Assembly: GCF_000725885.1 (NCBI RefSeq)
Contig: NZ_JODR01000006.1
Location: 1-64,000, forward strand
Direction of reading: 5' to 3'
Source: Streptomyces albus subsp. albus
GTDB lineage: Bacteria > Actinomycetota > Actinomycetes > Streptomycetales > Streptomycetaceae
DNA: 64,000 nucleotides
The position numbers were made by a program, and so were the translations under genes. Position 1 is the first letter of the stretch. Every line of letters begins with the position of its first letter. The notes beneath the pieces are model-generated. The model was not told the DNA's origin. It did no database searches and was given only the letters and a program-made list of their open reading frames with translations. Positions 46,325-54,493 of this stretch are shown here, in pieces.

Positions 46325-47563
46325 ATGGACACCGCCCCACAGCTTTCTCTCGAACCCGCCCCGGCCGATCTCCACACGACCGAAGGAGCGGCCCTCCGCG
46401 CCGCAGGGCCGGTTGCCACGGTGGCGCTCCCTGGTGGCGTGGTGGCCAAGGTGGTGACCACCCGTCAGGCGGGCGCCCTGGTGCTGGGCGACCCCCGCTT
46501 CTCCAAGGACATCCGCAACTGGGCCGCCCACCGCCGGGGCGAGATACCGGCGGACTGGCCGCTGCTGTTCATCGTGGCGGGCAAGGGTCTGCTCACCACC
46601 GACGGCGAGACCCACCGCCGGCTGCGGCTGCCGGTGCAGCGTGCCCTTGCACCCCGCCGCGTCCAGGCGCTGGCCCCGCGTATCGAGGCCGTCACCGACC
46701 GGCTGCTGGCGGCCCTCGCCGACGTGCCCGCCGGTGCGGAGACCGATCTGCACCGCGGATTCGCGCTGCCCCTGCCGCTGGAGGTCATCTGCTCACTGCT
46801 CGGCGTTCCCGAGGAGGGCGCGGTGCGCGAGGAGCTGCACGAGCTGTCGGCCGCGGCCATGAACTCCGAGGCGGCCCCGGAGGAGGTGCGGGACACCGTG
46901 GCCCGGCGCTTCCCCGCCGCTCTCATGGCGCTGATCGAGCGGAAGCGGGCACGCGGTGACCGGGACGATCTGACGATGGACCTGGTCACCGCCCTGGACC
47001 GGGGCGAGCTGACGGAGGCGGAGGTCATCGGCAATCTGGTGGTGACCGTCATCGGCGGGCACGAGACCACGGCCAATCTGATCTGCCACGCCGTCCGCGG
47101 GCTGCTGACCCACACCGGGACGCTGTCGGCCGCCAGGGCGCGGCAGGAGGCGGGCGAGGACCCGTGGCCCGACGTCGTGGAGGAGGCGCTGCGCTGGGAG
47201 TCGCCCAGCCGCCATGTGATGTTCCGGTACGCCACACAGGACGTGCCGGTCGAGGACACGGTCATCCGCGAGGGGGAGGCGGTGCTGGTGCCGCTGCCGG
47301 CCATCCAGCGCTGCCCGCACACCTTCCCCCGCCCGCCCGCCGACGAGTTCGCCCCCGGTCGCCCGGACGTCTCCCGCCATCTGGCGTTCGGCGCCGGCCC
47401 GCACCGTTGCCCCGGCGCGACGCTGGCCCGGCTGGAGGCGCGCATCGCCCTGCGCCGGCTCTTCGACGCCTTCCCACGGCTGGCACTCGTCCCCGGTCCG
47501 GTACGCCGGGTGCCGTCCCTGGGCATCAACGGATACCGGGAGCTGCCGGTCGTACTGCGCTGA
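46325..47563 (+). CDS. Cytochrome P450, canonical (CYP154-like partner)
   Basis: ATG 46325, ten bases after the annotated stop of the preceding P450, so translationally close or coupled. The 412-residue protein has the I-helix VIGGHETTANL, ExxR in EEALRW, and the heme loop FGAGPHRCPGATLARLEA. All P450 hallmarks are intact, in contrast to its neighbour. The tandem arrangement resembles CYP157/CYP154 pairs of Streptomyces, but the upstream histidine kinase, roadblock and GTPase genes of conservons are absent. It ends in a strong hairpin. Role in the polyketide pathway is possible but unproven; it could equally be a chromosomal P450. Confidence 0.92.
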   Translation: MDTAPQLSLEPAPADLHTTEGAALRAAGPVATVALPGGVVAKVVTTRQAGALVLGDPRFSKDIRNWAAHRRGEIPADWPLLFIVAGKGLLTTDGETHRRLRLPVQRALAPRRVQALAPRIEAVTDRLLAALADVPAGAETDLHRGFALPLPLEVICSLLGVPEEGAVREELHELSAAAMNSEAAPEEVRDTVARRFPAALMALIERKRARGDRDDLTMDLVTALDRGELTEAEVIGNLVVTVIGGHETTANLICHAVRGLLTHTGTLSAARARQEAGEDPWPDVVEEALRWESPSRHVMFRYATQDVPVEDTVIREGEAVLVPLPAIQRCPHTFPRPPADEFAPGRPDVSRHLAFGAGPHRCPGATLARLEARIALRRLFDAFPRLALVPGPVRRVPSLGINGYRELPVVLR

Positions 47564-47578
47564 GGGGTCACAGGACGC

Positions 47579-47614
47579 GGGGTCTGCGGCCCGGCACAGC
47601 GGGCCGCAGACCCC
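47579..47614 (+). terminator. Strong terminator after the P450 pair
   Basis: A perfect 15-bp stem (GGGGTCTGCGGCCCG / CGGGCCGCAGACCCC) with a 6-base loop begins 16 bases after the P450 stop. It probably closes the P450 operon and may mark the right boundary of the cluster. Confidence 0.85.
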
Positions 47615-47702
47615 CGCCGGTCCCCGCCCGGCAGGAGGTGACGGAACGCTCACGGGCGGTGGCGTTTTCCCTCGTGGCGGTCCGTGCGCTTAGGCTCGCC
47701 GG

Positions 47703-48323
47703 ATGGCGAAGTATTTCGATGTGCACCCCGACAACCCGCAGCCGCGCACCATCCGGACCGTGGCCGACAGTGTCCGGGCGGGCGCCCTCATCGCGTATCC
47801 GACGGACTCCTGTTTCGCCCTGGGGTGCCGTCTGGGCAGCCACGACGGGGTCAACCGCATCCGGTCCATCCGCGACCTCGACGAACGCCACCACTTCACC
47901 CTCGTGTGCCAGAACTTCGCGCAGCTCGGCCAGTTCGTGCAGATCGGCAACGACGTGTTCCGCGCGATCAAGGCCGCCACACCCGGCCGCTACACCTTCA
48001 TCCTCCCGGCGACGAAGGAGGTGCCCCGCAAACTGCTGCACCCGAAGAAGAAGACCGTCGGCGTGCGGATCCCCGACCATGTGGTCACCCAGGCGCTGCT
48101 GGCCGAACTCGGCGAGCCGCTGCTGTCCAGCACCCTGCTGCTGCCCGACGAGGACGAGCCGCTCACCCAGGGCTGGGAGATCAAGGAACGGCTCGACCAC
48201 GTGGTGGACGCCGTGGTCGACTCGGGCGACTGCGGCACCGAACCGACCACGGTGGTGGACTTCTCCGGGCCCGAGCCCGAGGTCGTACGCCAGGGCGCGG
48301 GCGACCCCGCACGCTTCATGTGA
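47703..48323 (+). CDS. yciO: YciO-family threonylcarbamoyl-AMP synthase-like protein
   Basis: The 206-residue protein follows the E. coli YciO pattern along its length: FDVHPDNPQPR at the start, YPTDSCFALGC, IRDLDERHHFTLVC, PGRYTFILPATKEVPRKLL, KKKTVGVRIP, LGEPLLSSTLLLP and EPTTVVDF. YciO is a paralogue of YrdC/Sua5, which makes threonylcarbamoyl-AMP for tRNA t6A modification; YciO itself may act on other substrates. It has its own upstream gap and follows a strong terminator, so it looks like a chromosomal housekeeping gene flanking the cluster. Confidence 0.93.
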   Translation: MAKYFDVHPDNPQPRTIRTVADSVRAGALIAYPTDSCFALGCRLGSHDGVNRIRSIRDLDERHHFTLVCQNFAQLGQFVQIGNDVFRAIKAATPGRYTFILPATKEVPRKLLHPKKKTVGVRIPDHVVTQALLAELGEPLLSSTLLLPDEDEPLTQGWEIKERLDHVVDAVVDSGDCGTEPTTVVDFSGPEPEVVRQGAGDPARFM

Positions 48324-48365
48324 CGGACGGCGCCGGGGAGGAGACCCCGTGGCCGGGCCGCAGGG

Positions 48366-49589
48366 TCAGTGGTCCCGGACGGTGAAGCCGTCCACAACAC
48401 TGTAGAAGTGGTCGTCGACGCCGGCGCCGTCCATGTGGCGCTCGGCCAAGGCCTGGTTCGCGGTGACCCAGCCGCGCAGCTCGCGTTCGTAGGCGTCGAA
48501 CGCGGCGCGCGGATCACCGGGGGCGGCCCTGAGCGCGCCCGCCAGCACATAGGCGCCTACCAGCGCCATGCTGCTGCCCTGTCCGGAGGCGGGCGAGCCG
48601 CAGTACGCCGCGTCGCCGAGCAGCACGACCCGTCCCCGTGACCAGGAGCGCAGGTGGATCTGGGCACCGATGTCGCAGTGGAAGTCGGGCGCCTCCCACA
48701 TGTGGGACAGCAGCCGCGGCAGCTCCCAGCCAGCATCCGCGTACCGCTCGGCCAGCAGCCGCTTGCGGTCCTCCCGGGCCCGCGGCAGCTCCCCCTCCAG
48801 CCTGTTCAGTCCGACATGGACCCGCAGTTCGGTGTTCTTGCGCACGCTCGTCACCAGCGCGCCCCACGCGTCGTCGTCGCCCGTCTCGTAGGCGATCTGC
48901 CAGCGGTCGAGGCCGAGGAAGTTGGGCGCCGTCCACACCCCGACACACCCGCCCAGCCTGCGCAGGCAGCGGTGTTCCGGGCCGAAGACCAGGGAGCGGG
49001 TGTGGGAGTGGACCCCGTCGGCGCCGACCACGATGTCGAAGGTGCGTTCGGCGCCACCGGCGAAGCCGACACGGACGTGGCCGGGGCGCTCCTCGATGCG
49101 GGCTATCGAGTCGTCGAAGAGGTACTCGACGTCCTGGCCGCCCGCGTCCACCAGGATGCGGGACAGATCGTCGCGCAGGACCTCGAGGTCGTCGCGGTCC
49201 AGACGGCCACCGGTGGCCGTCGCGTCGGTGGTGCGCTGCGTCTCGTTGCCGTCCCGGTCCAGTACGGACATGCCGCGCACGCCGGTCGCGTGCTCGCGCA
49301 GCAGGTCCAGGACCCCCGTGCGCGCGGCGACGTCCAGGGCAGGGCCGCGCAGGTCGACGGCCTGCCCGCCGGCCCGCAGCGCGGGGGCCCGCTCCACCAC
49401 GGTGACGCGGAAACCGTAGCGGCACAGCCAGTACGCGAGGGCCGGTCCGGCCACGCTCGCGCCGGAGATCAGCACGCGCGGGGCGCCCGGCGGGACGGGG
49501 GCGCCGTGCGACGGCTGTGTGCGAGGAGCGCCGGCGGACGGCCCCGGTGCGGGGGTGCTCGTACCGTCGTCGGGGTTGACGCGGGTCAT
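48366..49589 (-). CDS. FAD-dependent aromatic-hydroxylase-type monooxygenase
   Basis: Start ATG 49589 with GGAAGGAG six bases upstream; longer openings lack a ribosome site. The 407-residue protein has a 40-residue Pro/Ser-rich leader, then the FAD loop VLISGASVAGPALAYWL, the DG motif VVGADGVHSHTR and the GD motif VLLGDAAYCGSPASGQG. These are the marks of group A flavin monooxygenases, the class that includes tetracycline and rifampicin hydroxylases as well as tailoring enzymes. A TetR gene lies directly upstream on the same strand. Its promoter region carries phased TGTCGGC-type repeats. It may act in detoxification or polyketide modification; the substrate is not predictable. Confidence 0.92.
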   Translation of the reverse strand: MTRVNPDDGTSTPAPGPSAGAPRTQPSHGAPVPPGAPRVLISGASVAGPALAYWLCRYGFRVTVVERAPALRAGGQAVDLRGPALDVAARTGVLDLLREHATGVRGMSVLDRDGNETQRTTDATATGGRLDRDDLEVLRDDLSRILVDAGGQDVEYLFDDSIARIEERPGHVRVGFAGGAERTFDIVVGADGVHSHTRSLVFGPEHRCLRRLGGCVGVWTAPNFLGLDRWQIAYETGDDDAWGALVTSVRKNTELRVHVGLNRLEGELPRAREDRKRLLAERYADAGWELPRLLSHMWEAPDFHCDIGAQIHLRSWSRGRVVLLGDAAYCGSPASGQGSSMALVGAYVLAGALRAAPGDPRAAFDAYERELRGWVTANQALAERHMDGAGVDDHFYSVVDGFTVRDH

Positions 49590-49662
49590 GTGTTCTCCTT
49601 CCGTCGCGCTCCGGCCGCTGACCGGTCCGGAGCGGTACACGGACGAGACTCCCGCCGCCTCT

Positions 49663-49710
49663 CGACAGCCGGCCGACAATCCGCCGACAGATCCCGCACA
49701 CCGCCGACAG
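49663..49710 (-). promoter_or_regulatory. Phased direct repeats upstream of the FAD monooxygenase
   Basis: On the minus strand, TGTCGGC occurs at positions 49710-, 49690- and 49679- (the last ending in CC), and TGTCGAG near 49667. The cores are spaced 20, 11 and 11 bases, that is, one or two helical turns. Heptamer direct repeats at 11- or 22-base spacing are typical of SARP-type and related activators. They lie 74-121 bases before the start codon. Confidence 0.45.
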
Positions 49711-49780
49711 ACCTTCTGCACCGGCATTTCGCCCTCGCCTCCGGGCTCGCCGTTGCCGGCCGCCGGCGTCCGGTGCCCGC

Positions 49781-50413
49781 TCACCCGTCGCCGGGTGCGG
49801 CGTTCTCCTCGCCCGGCTCCGCGCGCCGCATCATGTGGACCATTTGATCGGCGAGGGTGTCGAGGACCGCGGCGGCGCCCGGCGCGTCGCCGAGGACGAG
49901 GTGGTTGAGGGTGAGGCCGTCGATCATGGAGGCGAGATAGCGCACCAGGGTCCCGGCGGGGACGAGCAGCACGAGGCCCAGGTCCCGGCACAGGTGCTCC
50001 AGGAGTGCGCGGTTGGCCGCGGCGTACTGCTCGTACTGCCGTCGGGCCAGGTATTCGAAGCCGGGCCGGCGCAGCGCGTACTGGGTGAGTTCGTAGGTGA
50101 GCATGTGCTCCTCGGGATGGGCGAGCACATGGTCCCAGTAGGTGCCCAGCGCGGCGCGGACGCTCTCGCGCACATCGGCGGTGGGCTGGATCCGGGCGGC
50201 GACCGGGGTCACCGAGTGGGCGGTGATCGTCTCCATGACGTCCTCGATCAGTTCCTGCTTGGAGGCGAAGCAGTAGTGGAAGACGCTGAGGGAGACGCCG
50301 GCCTCGGCACAGATGGAACGGGTGGTCGCCTTCGCGACACCGTCGCGGGTCATCACGCGGATCGCCGCCTCGACCAGTTGCTTGCGGCGTTCCGCCGACG
50401 GCAACCGCTGCAT
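49781..50413 (-). CDS. TetR-family transcriptional regulator
   Basis: ATG 50413 with GAGGAGG close upstream. The 210-residue protein has the N-terminal TetR helix-turn-helix (RRKQLVEAAIRVMTRDGVAKATTRSICAEAGVS...VFHYCFASKQEL) and a variable ligand-binding C-terminal half. It lies upstream of the FAD monooxygenase on the same strand and divergent from the penicillin-acylase gene across 323 bases containing a 29-bp near-perfect palindrome. It probably represses one or both neighbours and responds to a small-molecule substrate. Confidence 0.94.
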   Translation of the reverse strand: MQRLPSAERRKQLVEAAIRVMTRDGVAKATTRSICAEAGVSLSVFHYCFASKQELIEDVMETITAHSVTPVAARIQPTADVRESVRAALGTYWDHVLAHPEEHMLTYELTQYALRRPGFEYLARRQYEQYAAANRALLEHLCRDLGLVLLVPAGTLVRYLASMIDGLTLNHLVLGDAPGAAAVLDTLADQMVHMMRRAEPGEENAAPGDG

Positions 50414-50736
50414 CGTTCCTCCTCGGGTCGGGCGGGCCACCCTAGCCGCCGGGCGCGGGTGAAAAGTTGGTGAAGGGGATGCGGGAGAGCCGGAACGGCC
50501 GTCACCCGGTGCGCCGCAACCCCGGGGCAGGCGGGGCGATTTGGCCGGGTGAGGCTGGATTGCGAGCCGCGCATGAGGACACAGAGCAAGCTGATGCACC
50601 GTCAGGAGGGCTTTCAGGTCAAGCGTCCAGGACGATTGACCTGTTATTCCGGCGGCTGCATGCTGTGCCGGTCACGGAGCGCGGGGAGGCCGACGCGGCG
50701 ACCCGTCGAGCTAGCGACCGCCTGGAGGAGCGCCAG
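50414..50736. promoter_or_regulatory. Divergent promoter region, TetR / penicillin-acylase-like gene
   Basis: 323 bases with no credible gene. It contains the palindrome at 50615-50643 and the ribosome site GGAGGAG at 50724-50730 for the acylase. The stretch after the palindrome (TTGACC...TTATTCC) is relatively A/T-rich and may include promoter elements: TTGACC at 50636-50641 is a fair -35, with no clear -10 at standard distance. Confidence 0.4.
50615..50643. promoter_or_regulatory. 29-bp near-perfect palindrome, candidate TetR operator
   Basis: CAGGTCAAGCGTCC and GGACGATTGACCTG flank a single central A; 13 of 14 base pairs match. It lies 94 bases before the acylase start and about 200 bases before the divergent TetR start. 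Length and symmetry are typical of dimeric repressor operators. Confidence 0.65.
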
Positions 50737-53634
50737 ATGAGAAGACGATGGACCGGCCTCATGACGGCAGCCTGTCTGGTGGTGACGGCGGCGCCCTCCC
50801 TCGCGGTCGCGGCTCCCGCCGTCCACACCGGGCAGCAGCGTCCCGCCGCCGCGTCCGACGAGGCGACCGACTACTGCCGGGGGCAGTGCCACGACATCCT
50901 GCCGCCGGGCGCCAACGGCTCGGCCACCGCGGCCCAGATCATCCTCAACAAGCTCACCGGCGCCAAGCCCAAGCACACCGACGACCAGCTGGGCAAGTAC
51001 GCCGACCTGGTCGACGAGTACGCGGGGCTGACCAACGGCAAGCTCAGCACCTTCTTCAACGACGCCTCCTTCGGCGTGCCCGACGACCAGGTCGAGAGCA
51101 GGAAGAACCCGGGTGGCCGCAAGGACGTCACCATCACCCGGGACAAGACGGGGATCCCCCACATCAAGGGGACGACCCGGGCCGGCACCGAGTACGGAGC
51201 CGGGTACGCGGCCGGCCAGGACCGGCTGTGGATGATGGACGTCTTCCGCCACATCGGCCGCGGCCGGCTCACCTCCTTCGCGGGCGGCGCGGAGGGCAAC
51301 CGCCAGTTGGAGCAGCAGTTCTACCTGGGCGGCGCCTACAAGGAGAGCGAGTTGCAGGCCCAGGTGGACCGGGTACGGGACTCCGGGCCGCGCGGCCGGC
51401 AGGCGTACGAGGACGTCACCGCCTATCTGGCGGGCCTCAACCGGTACATCGACGACGCGAAGAAGGGGCTGTACTTCCCGGGCGAGTACGACCTGACCGG
51501 CAACGCCGACATCCTCACCGGGGAGGGGATCGAACCGTTCAAGGCCACCGACCTGGTGGCCATCGGCACGGTCATCAGCGCCCTGTTCGGCTCGGGCGGC
51601 GGTGACCAGGTCGCCGCAGCACTGGTCAAACAGGCCGCCGAGCGCAAGTACGGCAAGGAGAAGGGCGAGAAGGTCTACGAGGCGTTCCGGATGCAGAACG
51701 ACCCGGAGGCCGATCTGACGCTCCACGACGGCCAGCGGTTCGACTACGCGGCCAGCCCCGAGCACCCGCGGGGAGTCGCCATGCCGGACGAGGGCTCGGT
51801 GACCGAGCAGCAGGTCGTCTACGACCCGACGGGCTCGGCCGCGCAGGGCAAGGCCGCGAAACGGGCCGCCGGCAAGCCCGCGGCGGGCACCGGTGATGCG
51901 GGCCGGGCCGCGAAGGAGCAGGCTGCCACCTCCGACGCGAATCTGCGCCACAAGCCGGAGCTGGCCGAGGCGAAGGACACCCTGGCGGACGGAGTGCTGC
52001 CCAGGGACCTGTTCGCGCGCAAGCACGGTATGTCGAACGCCCTGGTGGTGTCGGGGAAGCACACCGACACCGGCAACCCGGTGGCCGTCTTCGGGCCGCA
52101 GACCGGCTACTTCGCACCGCAGTTGCTGATGCTCCAGGAGATCCAGGGCCCGGGGCTGAGCGCGCGCGGCGCCGCCTTCGCCGGGCTCAATCTCTACGTC
52201 CAGCTGGGACGCGGCAAGGACTACGCGTGGAGCGCCACCTCGGCCAACCAGAACATGACCGACACCTACGCCGTGGAGCTGTGCAACACCGACGGCAGCC
52301 CCGCGACGAAGGACTCCACCGCCTACCTCTTCCACGGCACCTGCACCCCGATGGAGAAGCTGGTCCGCGAGAACGCCTGGCGCCCGACCATTGCCGACGG
52401 CACCAAGGCCGGCTCGTACAAACTGGTCGCGCACCGCACCAAGTACGGGGTGGTCCGCTACCGGGCCACCATCGACGGCAAGCCGGTCGCGTACACGACG
52501 CTGCGCTCCACCTACCAGCACGAGGTGGACACGCTGATCGGTTTCCAGATGTTCAACGACCCGGACGCGGTGACCGGTCCGGAGAGTTTCCAGAAGGCGG
52601 CCTCCCGAATCGGCTACACGTTCAACTGGTTCTACGCGGACGCTCAGCACACCGCCTACTACAACTCCGGGCTCAACCCCACGCGCGCCCGGGGCGTGGA
52701 CCCGAACCTGCCGATCCGGGCGAGCGAGGAGACCGAGTGGCGGGGCTGGGACCCGGGGACCAACACCGTGCCCAACACCCCGTTCGCCGCGCACCCCCAC
52801 GACATCGACCAGGACTACTACGAGTCCTGGAACAACAAGATCGCCGAGGGGTACACGGTGGCGGGCTTCGGCGACGGCCCTGTCTACCGCAGCAACCTGC
52901 TGGACGACCGGATCAAGGCCCAGATCAGCGGCGGCAAGAAGGTCTCCCGGGCCTCGCTTACCCGTGCCATGGAGGACGCGGCGGTCACCGATCTGCGCGG
53001 CGAGGCCGTACTGCCGCTGCTGCTGAAGGTCATCGACACGGAGAAGGTCACCGACCCGGATCAGAAGGAGGCGGTCGACAGCCTCCGCGGCTGGCTGGAG
53101 GACGGTGCGAAGCGGAAGCAGACCGGTCCGGGCAGCAAGACGTACGCACACGCCGGCGCGATCCGCCTCATGGACGCCTGGTGGCCGCTGCTGGTCAAGG
53201 ACGAGTTCCGCCCCAACCTCGGCACCGGCCTCTACGACGCCCTCACCCGCGCCCTCCAGATCGACGAGACGCCCTCCACTCCGGGTGACGGCGTCGGCCA
53301 CAAGGGCTCGGCCTTCCAGCAGGGCTGGTGGTCGTACGTGCACAAGGACCTGCGTGCCGTCCTCGGCGAGCAGGTGCCGGGTGCCGCGCCCGTGAAGTTC
53401 TGCGGGGCGGGAGATGTCGCACAGTGCCGCCAGACCCTGCTGAACGCGCTGGAGAAGGCCGCGCAGACCCCGGCCGAGAAGACGTATCCGGGTGACGACG
53501 TGTGCAAGCCGGGCGACCAGTGGTGTGCCGACTCCATCCAGCAGCGTCCGCTGGGCGGCATCACCGACGACCTCACCCACTGGCAGAACCGCCCGACCTA
53601 CCAGCAGGTGGTGCAGTTCCCGGACCACCGCTGA
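50737..53634 (+). CDS. Secreted penicillin-acylase-family amidohydrolase
   Basis: ATG 50737 with GGAGGAG seven bases upstream, giving a signal peptide (MRRRWTGLMTAACLVV then an Ala-rich cleavage zone about residues 22-26). The 965-residue protein is an N-terminal-nucleophile hydrolase of the S45 family: DVTITRDKTGIPHIKG, an alpha chain, a Lys/Ala-rich spacer (about residues 365-420), then GMSNALVVSG with the expected nucleophile Ser 433 exposed by self-cleavage; GPQTGYF and SATSANQNMTDTYAVEL follow in the beta chain. Relatives deacylate penicillins, acyl-homoserine lactones or lipopeptides outside the cell. Probably regulated by the divergent TetR. It ends before a strong bidirectional hairpin. 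Confidence 0.93.
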   Translation: MRRRWTGLMTAACLVVTAAPSLAVAAPAVHTGQQRPAAASDEATDYCRGQCHDILPPGANGSATAAQIILNKLTGAKPKHTDDQLGKYADLVDEYAGLTNGKLSTFFNDASFGVPDDQVESRKNPGGRKDVTITRDKTGIPHIKGTTRAGTEYGAGYAAGQDRLWMMDVFRHIGRGRLTSFAGGAEGNRQLEQQFYLGGAYKESELQAQVDRVRDSGPRGRQAYEDVTAYLAGLNRYIDDAKKGLYFPGEYDLTGNADILTGEGIEPFKATDLVAIGTVISALFGSGGGDQVAAALVKQAAERKYGKEKGEKVYEAFRMQNDPEADLTLHDGQRFDYAASPEHPRGVAMPDEGSVTEQQVVYDPTGSAAQGKAAKRAAGKPAAGTGDAGRAAKEQAATSDANLRHKPELAEAKDTLADGVLPRDLFARKHGMSNALVVSGKHTDTGNPVAVFGPQTGYFAPQLLMLQEIQGPGLSARGAAFAGLNLYVQLGRGKDYAWSATSANQNMTDTYAVELCNTDGSPATKDSTAYLFHGTCTPMEKLVRENAWRPTIADGTKAGSYKLVAHRTKYGVVRYRATIDGKPVAYTTLRSTYQHEVDTLIGFQMFNDPDAVTGPESFQKAASRIGYTFNWFYADAQHTAYYNSGLNPTRARGVDPNLPIRASEETEWRGWDPGTNTVPNTPFAAHPHDIDQDYYESWNNKIAEGYTVAGFGDGPVYRSNLLDDRIKAQISGGKKVSRASLTRAMEDAAVTDLRGEAVLPLLLKVIDTEKVTDPDQKEAVDSLRGWLEDGAKRKQTGPGSKTYAHAGAIRLMDAWWPLLVKDEFRPNLGTGLYDALTRALQIDETPSTPGDGVGHKGSAFQQGWWSYVHKDLRAVLGEQVPGAAPVKFCGAGDVAQCRQTLLNALEKAAQTPAEKTYPGDDVCKPGDQWCADSIQQRPLGGITDDLTHWQNRPTYQQVVQFPDHR

Positions 53635-53707
53635 GACGGTGCACCACTGAGACGGACCACCGCCAGGACGGTTCAGCGCCGGGAGGGCACACCGTCGCGG
53701 CGGGGCG

Positions 53708-53752
53708 AGGCGGTGAGGGGGCACCGGGCGGACCGGTGCCCCCTCACCGCCT
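53708..53752. terminator. Bidirectional terminator, perfect 20-bp stem
   Basis: AGGCGGTGAGGGGGCACCGG (53708-53727) pairs perfectly with 53733-53752 around a 5-base loop. It lies between the convergent acylase (stop 53634) and AhpD-like (stop 53763) genes and should stop transcription from both sides. Confidence 0.92.
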
Positions 53753-53762
53753 GCCGGCTGTC

Positions 53763-54236
53763 CTACCCGAACTGGCCCGGCACGTAGTCGCCCGCGGGCT
53801 GCCGCACCAGGACGTTCACCCTGTTGTAGGCGTTGATGAGGGCGATCAGCTCGACCAGGGCCACCAGTTGGTCCTCGTCGAAGTGCTGGGCCGCCCGCGC
53901 CCAGGCCTCGTCGCTGACGCCGCCGGCCGCGTCCGCGATGCGGGTGCCCTGCTCCGTCAGCTCCAGCGCGGCGCGCTCGGCCTCCGTGAAGACCGTCGCC
54001 TCCCGCCAGGCCGCGATCAGATTGAGCCGCACCGAGGTCTCCCCCGCGTGCTCGGCGTCCTTGGTGTGCATGTCGGTGCAGGCGCCGCAGCCGTTGATCT
54101 GGCTGGCACGGATCTTGACCAGCTCCTGCGTCGCGGCCGGCAGGGACGAGTCCGTCACCACCCTTCCCGCGGCGTTCAGGTGCTTGAGGAAACGGGACGC
54201 GGCCGGATTGCCGAACACGTTCACACGAGCGTGCAT
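53763..54236 (-). CDS. AhpD-like / carboxymuconolactone decarboxylase family protein
   Basis: ATG 54236 with GAGGAG just upstream. The 157-residue protein has the redox CxxC in NGCGACTDMHTKDA, with the downstream His of the AhpD alkylhydroperoxidase core, and the family's helical ending. Such proteins reduce peroxides or act as redox-sensing carriers; many are uncharacterised. Divergent from the membrane acyltransferase gene. It looks like a chromosomal stress gene rather than part of the polyketide pathway. Confidence 0.92.
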   Translation of the reverse strand: MHARVNVFGNPAASRFLKHLNAAGRVVTDSSLPAATQELVKIRASQINGCGACTDMHTKDAEHAGETSVRLNLIAAWREATVFTEAERAALELTEQGTRIADAAGGVSDEAWARAAQHFDEDQLVALVELIALINAYNRVNVLVRQPAGDYVPGQFG

Positions 54237-54493
54237 GAGAGCTCCTCACGTTGGTCGGTCACAACACGTCGACGGAACCGCCGGCCGGTATGTGACCGCC
54301 CTCGCGAGTGACCTGCGCCACACTCAAGTCGTATGCGGGACACGGCGTCCGATCCGTGGCGGAGCCCTGCGGAGGAATTCCCCTGGCGTTCCCCTTGCGT
54401 ACAGTTTCCGCGCGATGACGGCTGACACGATGCCTTGGCCCCGCCGGCCGTGACCGGCGGGCAGCGACGGATTCCGCACTCACAAGGCTGGGC

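Noticed and set aside
44998..47563. The P450 pair as part of a conservon (cvn) operon
   Set aside because: The histidine-kinase-like, roadblock, DUF742 and GTPase genes that define conservons are absent upstream; a starter-unit gene is there instead.
48335..48350. Terminator between yciO and the FAD monooxygenase
   Set aside because: Only a 5-bp CGGGG/CCCCG stem is present, too weak to call in DNA of this GC content.
50467..50736. 90-residue N-terminal extension of the penicillin-acylase-like protein
   Set aside because: The extension lacks a ribosome site and coding bias, contains the palindromic operator, and would bury the clear signal peptide beginning at 50737.
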